From Pseudomonadota bacterium (GTDB lineage Bacteria; Desulfobacterota; Desulfarculia; Desulfarculales; Desulfarculaceae): DNA of 64,000 nucleotides. The notes below the pieces were generated by a model that made no database searches, was not told where the DNA came from, and was given only the letters and a program-made list of their open reading frames with translations. The DNA lies in contig JAHIQI010000047.1 of assembly GCA_018902755.1 (NCBI GenBank), forward strand, positions 62,001-126,000, written 5' to 3'. The translations under genes were made by a program, and so were the position numbers. Shown here piece after piece: positions 16,933-24,835 of this stretch. Every line of letters starts with the position of its first letter. The first letter of the stretch is position 1.

Positions 16933-17700
16933 TTAGACCCCTCCCTCTCCAAGATAGGCCTCGATCACCTCGGGATTGGCCACGATTTGCTCCGGCGTGC
17001 CGTCGGCGATGATGGTGCCGAAGTCCAAGACGATAATGCGGTCCACGATCTTCATGAGCTGGGCCAGCTTGTGCTCGATGATGATCATGGCCGGGCCCTC
17101 GCTGTGCAGCCGCCCGAAGCGGCCTCCCTTGTGCAGCCGGGCGATAGACTTGGCCATGAGGTCGGTCTCCGCCGGGCTCAGGCCGCCGAAGGGCTCGTCC
17201 AACAGCAGCAACTCCGGCTCGGTGGCCACCGCCCTGGCCACCTCCAGGCGCTTAAGGTCGCCCTGGGACAGGGTGGAGGCCTTTTCCAGGGCCATGTCCG
17301 AGATGCCCGCGAACTCCAGGGCGTCCATGGCCTTGGCCTCCACCTTCTTGACCCACTCGCCGCGCTTCATGGCCCGAGGGCTCAGGCAGGAGACCATCAC
17401 GTTGGCGATGATGGGCAGGCGGCGGAAGGGGCGCATGTTCTGGAAGGTGCAGGCGATGCCCATGTTCACGATGTCCCAGGTCTTCTTGCCGGTGATGTTC
17501 TTGCCCTTGAAGCGGATTTTGCCCCGGTCGGGGCGCAGGATGCCGCTGATCAGGCGCACCAGGGTGGTCTTGCCCGCCCCGTTGGGGCCGATGAGCCCGA
17601 CTATTTCGTCGCGGCTCATATTGAAGCTGACCTCGTTGGTGGCGGTCAGTCCTCCGAAGTCCTTGTGCAGGCCGCTTATCTCCAAGAAGGGCTGGGCCAT
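16933..17700 (-). CDS. Second Liv-type importer ATPase, LivG-like
   Basis: 255-residue ATPase with Walker A GPNGAGKTT (38-46), a signature region LSQGDLKRLEVARAV and Walker B LLLLDEPFGGLSP. Before the switch histidine there is a short insertion, KGGRFGRLHSEGP, and the switch reads EHKL in place of the common EHDM. It starts 2 bases after the ligase stop, so the ligase and ATPase genes are tightly coupled. Confidence 0.88.
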   Translation of the reverse strand: MAQPFLEISGLHKDFGGLTATNEVSFNMSRDEIVGLIGPNGAGKTTLVRLISGILRPDRGKIRFKGKNITGKKTWDIVNMGIACTFQNMRPFRRLPIIANVMVSCLSPRAMKRGEWVKKVEAKAMDALEFAGISDMALEKASTLSQGDLKRLEVARAVATEPELLLLDEPFGGLSPAETDLMAKSIARLHKGGRFGRLHSEGPAMIIIEHKLAQLMKIVDRIIVLDFGTIIADGTPEQIVANPEVIEAYLGEGGV

Positions 17701-17702
17701 GA

Positions 17703-19415
17703 CTAGCTTTCCTCCGCCTCTTCGCGCAGCTCTCGGCGGGAGACCTTGCCCACGTCGGTCTTGGGCAGCTCACCCCTGAATTCGATGATCTGGGGCACCT
17801 TGTAGTGGGCCATCTTGGCCTTGCAGTGGGTGATGAGCTCCTCCTCGGAGACCTTGCCCCGGGCCTCGGCCTGCAACACGACGTAAGCCTTGATGAGCTG
17901 TCCCACCTTGGGATCGGGCACCCCCACCACTCCGGCGGCCTTCACCTGGGGATGGTTGTAGAGCACCTCTTCCACGTGCTTGGCGAACACTGAGTAGCCC
18001 TTGTGCTTGATCAGGTCCCGCTTGCGGTCGAAGAAATGGAAGTAGCCCTCCTCGTCCATGCTCACCAGGTCCCCGGTGCGCATCCAGGTCTTGCCTTCCA
18101 TCTCGATCATGGTGTCCTTGTTGTCGTCGGGCCGCTGCCAGTACCCCTGCATGATGTTGGGCCCGCTGAGCACCATCTCCCCCACCTCGCCCACGGGCAC
18201 GAACTCGTTGGAGTCCACTTCCATGATGGCGGCGGTTATATTGGGGATGGGAATGCCGAAGGAGCCCCGCTTGGGCCGGTGCAGGGGGTTGGTATGGCTC
18301 ACCGCCGCGGTCTCGGTCATGCCGTAGCCCTCGGTGATGTGGCTGCCGGTGCGCCGCTCCCAGCCCTCCACGGTGCTTTCGTGCAGGGTGTCCGCGCCGC
18401 ACACGATTACCTTGATGCGCTTCCAATCCACCCGGTCGGTCTTGTCGTACTCCTTCAGGTACTCGTACAGGGTGGGCACCCCGTAGAAGCCCGAGGCGTC
18501 GTAGCGCTCCACCGCGTTTAATATCTCGTCCATGTCCGGGGTGGTGAACAGCACCATGGTGTAGCCGTTGACCAGGCTGGTGAGCATGATCACCACCTGC
18601 CCGTAGATGTGGAACATGGGCAGGAAGGCGATGACCGTCTCGTTGCCCTCCTCGAACTTGCTGCTCCAGAAGGACAGGGCCTGGGCCTGACAGGCGATGA
18701 TGTTGTAATGGGTTAGCATGGCCGCCTTGGGCAGGCCGGTTGTGCCGCCGGTGTAGGGCAGCGCTGCCAAGTCGTTCATGGGGTCCAGGCTCGCCTGGGG
18801 CGCTTGGGCGGGCGACTTTTTAATGAGGTCCTGAAACTTCAGCAGGCCGTCGCGCTGGATCATGGCCTCATCGGGCACGTGCATGCCGCCGTAGGCCCTG
18901 GCCATGATTTTCTTGGCGAAGATTTTCTTGAGCTTGGGCAGGTACTCGTCCACTCCGGTGATGACCACCTGATCCAGGGCAACCCCGGCCTCGGCCACCT
19001 TGTCGTAGAGGATGTCCTGGCACACCACCACCTTGGCTCCGCTGTCGCTGAGCTGGTGGCGCACCTCCTGGCTGGTGTAGACCGGGCTCACCGGGGTGAC
19101 CACCGCCCCCACTTTCAAGGCGCCCAGATAGGCTATGACGTACTGGGGGCAGTTGAGCAGGAACAGGGCCACCCGGTCGCCTTTTTGTATCCCCAGGCCG
19201 CTCAGGGCCGCGGCGAAACGGTCCGCCTGGTCCTTGAGCTCCCGATAGCTTATCTTTTTGCCGTAGTAGATCAGCGAGGTCTTGTTGCCGTACTTTTCCA
19301 CCACCTGATCGAACATTTCCGGAATGGAAACCACGGGGATGTCCATTTCGGGGGACACGTCCTGGGGGTAATGCTGCAACCAGGGTTTGGACAAGTAGGC
19401 TTCTTTGGCATCCAT
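17703..19415 (-). CDS. Acyl-CoA synthetase (AMP-forming) inside the importer operon
   Basis: ATP-dependent ligase of 570 residues making an acyl-CoA from a free acid through an acyl-AMP. The nucleotide-binding loop YTGGTTGLPKAAMLTH is at 221-236, followed by the GYGMTETAAVSH motif, the hinge region MRTGDLVSMDEEGYFHFFDRKRD split by the usual aspartate, and the C-terminal catalytic lysine in TDVGKVSRREL. It lies between LivM-like (46 bases) and LivG-like (2 bases) genes of the same strand. This placement suggests import followed at once by CoA activation. Long- or medium-chain versus aromatic substrate cannot be told by eye. Confidence 0.88.
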   Translation of the reverse strand: MDAKEAYLSKPWLQHYPQDVSPEMDIPVVSIPEMFDQVVEKYGNKTSLIYYGKKISYRELKDQADRFAAALSGLGIQKGDRVALFLLNCPQYVIAYLGALKVGAVVTPVSPVYTSQEVRHQLSDSGAKVVVCQDILYDKVAEAGVALDQVVITGVDEYLPKLKKIFAKKIMARAYGGMHVPDEAMIQRDGLLKFQDLIKKSPAQAPQASLDPMNDLAALPYTGGTTGLPKAAMLTHYNIIACQAQALSFWSSKFEEGNETVIAFLPMFHIYGQVVIMLTSLVNGYTMVLFTTPDMDEILNAVERYDASGFYGVPTLYEYLKEYDKTDRVDWKRIKVIVCGADTLHESTVEGWERRTGSHITEGYGMTETAAVSHTNPLHRPKRGSFGIPIPNITAAIMEVDSNEFVPVGEVGEMVLSGPNIMQGYWQRPDDNKDTMIEMEGKTWMRTGDLVSMDEEGYFHFFDRKRDLIKHKGYSVFAKHVEEVLYNHPQVKAAGVVGVPDPKVGQLIKAYVVLQAEARGKVSEEELITHCKAKMAHYKVPQIIEFRGELPKTDVGKVSRRELREEAEES

Positions 19416-19461
19416 GCTATTTCACCTCACACGTTGCTGGGGAATAAGGACCTGCCGTGGT

Positions 19462-20523
19462 CTAGTCCAAAGCGGCGTCGCATATGCGGCACCTCTGTCT
19501 GCTGAAAACGTTGCGCACCTTGCAGCGGGGGCATTCGGTCTCGATCTTGTCACGCACCCAGGGGATGAGTCCCTCGGGCATGAACAGCAAGGTGAGCAGC
19601 ACCAGGGCCGCGAAAATGAACATGCGTATCTCGGGCAGACTGGGGAACTGGTCCAGCACTATGCGCAGAATCTCCATGAGGGGGTAGAGGATGAAGACCC
19701 CGGCGATGGGCCCGTAGATGGTGACCATGCCGCCGAACACCGCCCAGATGATCACCTGGAAGGACAGGCCCACCTCCAGGCCGGAAGGCCCGGCCAAACG
19801 CATGAAGTGGGCGTAGAGGCCGCCGGCCACGCCCGCGAAAAAGCCGCTCATGCAAAAGGCCAACAGCTTGTAGCGGGTGGTGTTGACCCCGGCGGTGCGC
19901 ACCGCCAGCTCGTCCTCGCGGATGGCGTGCAGGATGATGCCGGTCTTGGAGTCGGTGATCTTCCACATGGTGAAACCAAGGATCAGCATCAGCCCGCTGG
20001 TCAGGTAGTAGTCCATGACCCGCGAGCCGGTGAGGCGCGACAACCCGGCCAGGCCCAGTTCGCCTCCGGTGATGCTGGGAATGGCGAAGACGATGCCGGT
20101 GAGGATGATGGGGAAGGCCAAGGTGGTCAGGGCCAGGTAGGAACCCTTTAGCCTGAGGCAGGGGATGCCCACGATCAGGCCGGTGAGCACTCCCCCCACC
20201 GCGCCCAGGGGGATGGAGAAATACGGCGGCAGGCCCAGCTTGAGGTTCAACAGGGCGGTGACATAGGCGGCCACCCCGAAGAACAGGGCGTGGCCGAAGT
20301 TCATCTGCCCGGTGAAGCCCGAGAGCAGGTCCCAACTCGCCGCGAAAATGGCGAAGATGGAGGTGAGTATCAGCACCCGGAGGAAGTAATAGTCCTGGGT
20401 GAAAATCGGCAGGGCCATGAGGGCCACGATGAATACGAGCACCGCCACGCGGCTGGGGAGAACCAGCACCTCGGTGCGCAGGATGCCCACGGTTCTACGG
20501 AAGTACACGCCCAGCAGGCCCAT
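19462..20523 (-). CDS. LivM-like permease with a C-terminal zinc ribbon
   Basis: 353-residue inner-membrane pore subunit with the LivM landmarks DLLSGFTGQMNFGHALFFG, the loop AIREDELAVRTAG and VFGGMVTIYGPIAGVF. It is about 30 residues longer than the first LivM-like protein because of a soluble C-terminal tail with four cysteines at 331, 334, 345 and 348 (CPRC, ten residues, CRIC), which is a zinc-ribbon spacing. The tail is in frame and ends at a normal stop. It starts just after the LivH-like stop. The tail might dock the ATPases or the adjacent ligase; this is speculation. Confidence 0.87.
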   Translation of the reverse strand: MGLLGVYFRRTVGILRTEVLVLPSRVAVLVFIVALMALPIFTQDYYFLRVLILTSIFAIFAASWDLLSGFTGQMNFGHALFFGVAAYVTALLNLKLGLPPYFSIPLGAVGGVLTGLIVGIPCLRLKGSYLALTTLAFPIILTGIVFAIPSITGGELGLAGLSRLTGSRVMDYYLTSGLMLILGFTMWKITDSKTGIILHAIREDELAVRTAGVNTTRYKLLAFCMSGFFAGVAGGLYAHFMRLAGPSGLEVGLSFQVIIWAVFGGMVTIYGPIAGVFILYPLMEILRIVLDQFPSLPEIRMFIFAALVLLTLLFMPEGLIPWVRDKIETECPRCKVRNVFSRQRCRICDAALD

Positions 20524-20524
20524 G

Positions 20525-21394
20525 CTAACGCTCCTCCTCGAAAGAAACCCCGAACAGGCCCTCAGGTCTGATCAAAAGCACCAAGATCATGATGGACAGG
20601 GCCACCGAGTCCTTGAGAAAGGAGCCCATGGGCACCAAAAACACCACCAGGGACTCGGCGAAGCCCAGGATGAAGGCCCCCACGAAGCTGCCCTCTATGC
20701 TGCCCAGGCCGCCCAGGACCACGATGGCCAGCATCATGATGAGCGGATGCATCCACATGGTGGGCTCCACCGTGACCAGGGGCACCACGATGGCTCCGGT
20801 GATCGCGGCCATGCCCACGGACACGGCCATGGTGCCCATGGCCACCCGGGTCACGTTCATGCCCATGAGGTTGGCCACCTCCCGGTCCTGGGCCGTGGAG
20901 CGGATGGCCAGGCCCAGGCGGGTCTTTTGCAAGAACATCCTGGTGGCCACCAGAACCACCAAGGCCAGGCCCAAGGCCAGCAGGTGCTGGTAGGTGACTT
21001 TCACCCCCAGGATGGTGGCGTAGCCGTCAATCAGGGGGTTCACTCCCAGGTAGTGGCCGCCGAAGATCATCAGGAAGACTTCCTGGATCATCATGGCCAC
21101 GGCGATGGTGGCTATGAGCACCGCCGCCTCGTGCTCCTGGATTGGCTTGATGAAAAAATTGTAGATCAAAAGGCCCAGGATCACGGTGAGCACGATGGAG
21201 GCCACCATGGCCAGGGGGGCGGGCAGACCCATCAATTTGGTGCCCACGAAAATCAGGTAGGCGGCGGTCATGTACAGGGCGGTGTGGGCGATGTTGATGA
21301 TGCGCGCCACGCCCAGCACCAGGGAAAAGCCAATGGCCAGCAGGGCGTATACGCTGCCCTTGATCAAGCCGTCGATGATGATGTCCAGTATCAT
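20525..21394 (-). CDS. Second Liv-type importer permease, LivH-like
   Basis: 289-residue pore subunit with KGSVYALLAIGFSLVLGVARI, NIAHTALYMTAAYL and VLGGLGSIEGSFVGAFILG, all in LivH positions. It follows the binding-protein gene after a 134-base gap holding a GC-rich hairpin and is followed after one base by the LivM-like gene. It forms the second importer's channel. Confidence 0.89.
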   Translation of the reverse strand: MILDIIIDGLIKGSVYALLAIGFSLVLGVARIINIAHTALYMTAAYLIFVGTKLMGLPAPLAMVASIVLTVILGLLIYNFFIKPIQEHEAAVLIATIAVAMMIQEVFLMIFGGHYLGVNPLIDGYATILGVKVTYQHLLALGLALVVLVATRMFLQKTRLGLAIRSTAQDREVANLMGMNVTRVAMGTMAVSVGMAAITGAIVVPLVTVEPTMWMHPLIMMLAIVVLGGLGSIEGSFVGAFILGFAESLVVFLVPMGSFLKDSVALSIMILVLLIRPEGLFGVSFEEER

Positions 21395-21488
21395 GCGTCC
21401 ACCCCGCGGGCTCCCGGCGATGAGCCCAGATGGTAGGCGCGGCCCGGGGTTCCCGCGCCTGGGATTGGCTGATCATGCCTCCTAGCCC

Positions 21489-21509
21489 CTCCGGGCCGGG
21501 GGCCCGGAG
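21489..21509 (-). promoter_or_regulatory. Intercistronic hairpin after the second LivK-like gene
   Basis: Perfect 9-bp stem CTCCGGGCC (21489-21497) with GGCCCGGAG (21501-21509) and a 3-base loop, without a U-run, between binding-protein and permease genes. Same arrangement as at 1707, 10320 and 50933. Confidence 0.6.
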
Positions 21510-21528
21510 AGACTAAAGGGGCAGTCGC

Positions 21529-22812
21529 TTACTTCTTGTTCTTCCAGTATCCCACGACCCAAGGGGGCAGCTTGAAGGGCACGGTGCCCTCGTAGAACAC
21601 CTTTTCCCAGTGATAGGGCCACACGCACTTGATCTCGCCGTCCTGCCACTGGGTGCCGATGGCGGTCACGTAGCCGGGACCCCAGGTCACGTCGTGGGAC
21701 TTGTCGAAGACCACCCGCCCGGCGGTGTCTATGTAGTCGGTCTTCTCCAGGAAAGGCAGAACCTTGTCGGAGTTGACGCTGCCGGCCTTCTCCACCGCTT
21801 CCTTGAGGATGTACAGGGCGTCATAGGTTCCGGCGGTGTAGTTGGGAGCCTGCTTGAAGAGCTTCACGTACTTGTCGTAAAAGGGGATGGTCTTGGGGGT
21901 GATGGCCACCCTGGCGTAGGTGTTGATGGTCTCTACGTAGTTGCCCTTGCCGCCGGTCGCCTCCCAGAAGCCGGACTTCTGGGACTCCACGTTGATGCCC
22001 ACCGCCACGGCGGGCACCTTCAGCTCGCCCATCTGCTTGGCGAAAGTGAGGCCCACCGAGGAAGAGAAGGTGGTGAACACGATGTGGGCCCCGGACCGCT
22101 GGATCGCCGCCAGCTCGGCGGTGCAGTCCTTGGCCACCGGAGAGGGACGCCACACGCCCACCACTTCCATGCCCATCTTGGCCGGTAGCAGCTTCTGGGA
22201 GATATTGACGATGGGATCGGCCCAAGCGGCCTTTTCGGCTACCACCGCCACCTTGATCTTCTTGATACCCAGGGTTTTCTTCATGATGGCCGCGGCGGTG
22301 CCCAGCAGAATGAAGTCAACCTTGCCCAGATAGCTGGAGTTGATGGGGGTCAGGCGGAACCAATACTTATAGCGGTCGTAGTCCTTGGTGACCCGGGTGC
22401 ACAGCTCCGGGTGGGCCGCGCCGCAACCGATGAATATCTTCTTGGCGTCCATGGCGATGTCCTGCATCACCTGCACCGCCTCGGTGCGGAAGCCGCCCAC
22501 CAAAAAGTCCACGTTATAGCGGCTCACCGCCATTTCCACCGCGTTGGTGGCGTCGGGTATGCTCAAAAACTCGTTGGTGTCCACCTTGATGAGCTTGATG
22601 GGCCGCATGACGCCGGCAACTTTCACCCCACCGGCGCCGTTGATTTCGTCGGCCGCCATGCTGGCCCCGTTCCAGTGCCCCTCCCCCTGGGTGAAGGACA
22701 TGGGACCCAGCACTCCGATCTTGATGGGTTCCACGGCCCCCACCGGCAGGCACATGGCCAGGACCAAAGACAGCCCCAACAGCAATGTCCCGACTCTCCC
22801 CAAAAATTGCAT
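21529..22812 (-). CDS. Second ABC importer periplasmic binding protein, LivK-like
   Basis: 427-residue secreted binding protein. The signal peptide spans about residues 1-26 (hydrophobic LLLGLSLVLAMCLPVG, probable cut after GAV or VGA). Mature landmarks are IKIGVLGPMSFTQGEGHWNG, AADEINGAGGVKV and FLVGGFRTEAVQVMQD. It resembles the leucine/amide/urea binding class but its cleft residues do not reveal a ligand. The start ATG has a strong AAAGGGAGGGAAG ribosome site. It heads the operon livK-H-M-ligase-G-F. Confidence 0.88.
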   Translation of the reverse strand: MQFLGRVGTLLLGLSLVLAMCLPVGAVEPIKIGVLGPMSFTQGEGHWNGASMAADEINGAGGVKVAGVMRPIKLIKVDTNEFLSIPDATNAVEMAVSRYNVDFLVGGFRTEAVQVMQDIAMDAKKIFIGCGAAHPELCTRVTKDYDRYKYWFRLTPINSSYLGKVDFILLGTAAAIMKKTLGIKKIKVAVVAEKAAWADPIVNISQKLLPAKMGMEVVGVWRPSPVAKDCTAELAAIQRSGAHIVFTTFSSSVGLTFAKQMGELKVPAVAVGINVESQKSGFWEATGGKGNYVETINTYARVAITPKTIPFYDKYVKLFKQAPNYTAGTYDALYILKEAVEKAGSVNSDKVLPFLEKTDYIDTAGRVVFDKSHDVTWGPGYVTAIGTQWQDGEIKCVWPYHWEKVFYEGTVPFKLPPWVVGYWKNKK

Positions 22813-23825
22813 GATACTTCCCTCCCTTTTGACTGTTGGGCCAGACCGCTTGCCTGGGCAGGGAAACTGCCGGAAGCGAGCCGTGGCCGGGTCTCCTTGG
22901 CTGGGCGGAAGCCAGAGGCCCGCCGCCCTTGCTCAACCGGAGCTTTGCGCCGATGCCGGCGCCGCGCTCCAGCGGGATCGTCCAATGGGAAGCTGATTGA
23001 TCAAGCTGTCTGCGGTTCAAGGTGTCGTGCTGGATGAGGCGCAGATATTCACCGAAACAAAGTCGATATCCGCCTGGCCGTGGGCGCCCGCCGTACGGCG
23101 CTCCAGGCCTAAAACATTCGATACATCAGCGGCCGGTTCTGCATCGGCCGTTCAATGCCTTGATGATGGTTGGCTGAGTGCGAGCCACGGCCCCACGAGG
23201 GGCGATGGGTGATTTTGTGTTGATACAAAGGATGTAAGGACGCGGGCTGTTGAATGTGGTCCAAGCCATTTTGGCATAAAACCCGTCCTGTTTTCACCCC
23301 AGGAAAGCAACCCTGTCGTTTTGGAGGGCGACATGGCCCCGATCAGACTCCGCGCCGGATTCCCGGCACCCGGCCCCAAAAGATGGAGGACCTTCACAGT
23401 TAGAACCGTCCGGCCGGGCCGCCTCTCCGAGGCTGCCGATTCGCTCTATCCGCGTATACTGTATATTCGCGCTCAACGTTTAGTCAAGCTATTCGTCAAG
23501 AATATTTAATTTAGTATTAACTTAAAGATACCTTGCCAACTTAACCGTGTCATGCGATCATGCAACGAGTTGTTGTGTCATGTATGGCGTGGTGTCTGGG
23601 GCAGCTGTGGGCATTATCCAGCGCACTGCCCCCCAATGATCGGCTTCCTGGATTTCTAGGCTAGGAAATGGGGCCATGCGTGGCGCGCCAAAAATTGGCC
23701 AGAACAGCGGCGGATGATTTGGGTTTTCTCGCCGGGTAGTGTAAAAAAGTAGCCGATATGAATATGGTTCATCCGCACCCAGATTAGGTTTTATTTGCAA
23801 CAAACCGGGGGGAGGTAGGGTTGCG
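22813..23825. other. About 1 kb without a supported gene
   Basis: Short open frames exist on both strands but none has a ribosome site, family motif or sensible composition. The stretch holds a 12-bp perfect palindrome CGCCGTACGGCG (23089-23100), a TTTGT/ACAAA inverted repeat (23214-23229), an AT-rich section around 23455-23545 with a minus-strand promoter, and ATGAA/TTCAT arms (23758-23772) just upstream of the MerR-like gene. Confidence 0.4.
23460..23487 (-). promoter_or_regulatory. Possible sigma-70 promoter for the second Liv operon
   Basis: Minus strand TTGACT (23487-23482), a 16-base spacer and TATACA (23465-23460). If used, the leader to ATG 22812 would be about 640 bases, which is long, so either the leader is regulatory or another promoter lies closer. 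Confidence 0.35.
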
Positions 23826-24515
23826 ATGAAAATAAGTGAATTGGCCAGGCGCACCGACGTGCCCAAACAGACCATCCATTATTATATAAGGTCCGGCCTG
23901 CTGCCCAAGCCCCGCAAGCTGGGCTCCAACTCCGCCGACTACGATGAAAGCTATGTGGAACGCATAAGGCTCATCAAGGAGTTGCAAAACGACTTTTTCC
24001 TGCCCCTGCCCACCATCAAGAAAATCATGTGGGAAAACCGTAGCGCCAGCAAGATGGCCATGCTCAAGCTGCGCACGGAATATTTCCGCCCCATGGAGCA
24101 CTACCTGGGAACCGGGGTTAAAGGCGACGAGGCTTTTCTAAAGGCCACCAGCCTGGCGGCGCGTTGGCTGCCCATACTCAAGGAGTTCAACCTGGTCAGC
24201 TCCCAGCAGGAAAACGGCGAAAACGTCTATTCCCAAGACGACATCATCGTAGCCAAGGTCATGGTCAACATGGCCAAACTGGGCATCAATCGGGCCAACA
24301 AATTCAAACCCGAGGTGACCCTGCCCATGCTGGCCAACACTTTCAAGGAAGTGGCCAAGGACCTTATCGAAGACTTCCGCCGAGCCACCGGGGACATGAA
24401 ACCGGCCGAGCGGGAAGAACTGGCCCTCAGGGGCCACGAGATCATGGGCGTGCTTTGCTACCACCTCTATCGCAAGTACGCGCGGGAATACCTGCAAGAA
24501 AAGCCTAGAAGCTAG
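23826..24515 (+). CDS. MerR-like transcriptional regulator
   Basis: 229-residue regulator with an N-terminal MerR-type winged helix: MKISELARRTDVPKQTIHYY, the GLLPKP wing at about 25-30, then YDESYVERIRLIKELQ and the second helical pair. The C-terminal 150 residues are helical and lack an obvious metal-binding cysteine set, so an organic ligand is more likely than a metal. Start ATG 23826 is preceded by GGGGGGAGG about 11-16 bases upstream. It lies 320 bases upstream of, and on the same strand as, the beta-oxidation operon, which it may control. Confidence 0.8.
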   Translation: MKISELARRTDVPKQTIHYYIRSGLLPKPRKLGSNSADYDESYVERIRLIKELQNDFFLPLPTIKKIMWENRSASKMAMLKLRTEYFRPMEHYLGTGVKGDEAFLKATSLAARWLPILKEFNLVSSQQENGENVYSQDDIIVAKVMVNMAKLGINRANKFKPEVTLPMLANTFKEVAKDLIEDFRRATGDMKPAEREELALRGHEIMGVLCYHLYRKYAREYLQEKPRS

Positions 24516-24530
24516 TTCCGTGCCTTCAGC

Positions 24531-24546
24531 GCCCCGTAGCCGGGGC
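24531..24546 (+). terminator. Weak terminator-like hairpin after the MerR-like gene
   Basis: Six-bp stem GCCCCG (24531-24536) and CGGGGC (24541-24546) with a TAGC loop; the nearest T-run begins about 18 bases later (24565-24570), so efficiency is doubtful. Confidence 0.4.
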
Positions 24547-24570
24547 CTTCGCCTTTGCATCCTGTTTTTT

Positions 24571-24585
24571 CCGAACCATCGTTCA
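24571..24585. promoter_or_regulatory. Operator candidate CCGAACCATCGTTCA
   Basis: Matches the near-palindrome CCGAGCGATCGTTCG found between the divergent promoters at 37193-37207. Both are followed by a run of six or seven T and then a -35 box 7-8 bases away. A TetR-type recognition site is the most likely reading; the TetR gene at 34467 is the local candidate. Confidence 0.5.
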
Positions 24586-24593
24586 TTTTTTTC

Positions 24594-24624
24594 TTGCATT
24601 AGTTCATTGGTTTGCTTGTATAAT
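24594..24624 (+). promoter_or_regulatory. Promoter of the 24836-30051 beta-oxidation operon
   Basis: A perfect TATAAT (24619-24624) with TTGCAT (24594-24599) 19 bases upstream; the spacing is long, so activator help is plausible. The leader to ATG 24836 is about 205 bases. Confidence 0.45.
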
Positions 24625-24651
24625 CTATGTGTTGCAAGTTTAGTGCAGAGC

Positions 24652-24665
24652 AACGCAATACGTTA
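24652..24665. promoter_or_regulatory. Operator candidate AACGCAATACGTTA
   Basis: Near-palindrome related to the TAACGCATTGCGTTA site of the LivK operon; it lies about 20-35 bases past the predicted start site, the same relative position as at 11807. Confidence 0.45.
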
Positions 24666-24835
24666 TTTGTCAACATAATAACGGTCTTAACCACTCGGGC
24701 GAAGCTTAATTCAGGGGAGAGGGCCACGGTGTCACGGCTCGCGCGGGCCAAGGCTGGGCGGGATATCCCGCCGCCTCCGGGTCGATCGGCGCCGGGACGG
24801 TGACGGCAACCCCTTTTTGGTCTAGGGAGAGGGAA

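Noticed and set aside
23558..23875. 105-codon minus-strand frame upstream of the MerR-like gene
   Set aside because: No ribosome site, no recognisable fold, and it overlaps the start of a well-supported gene.
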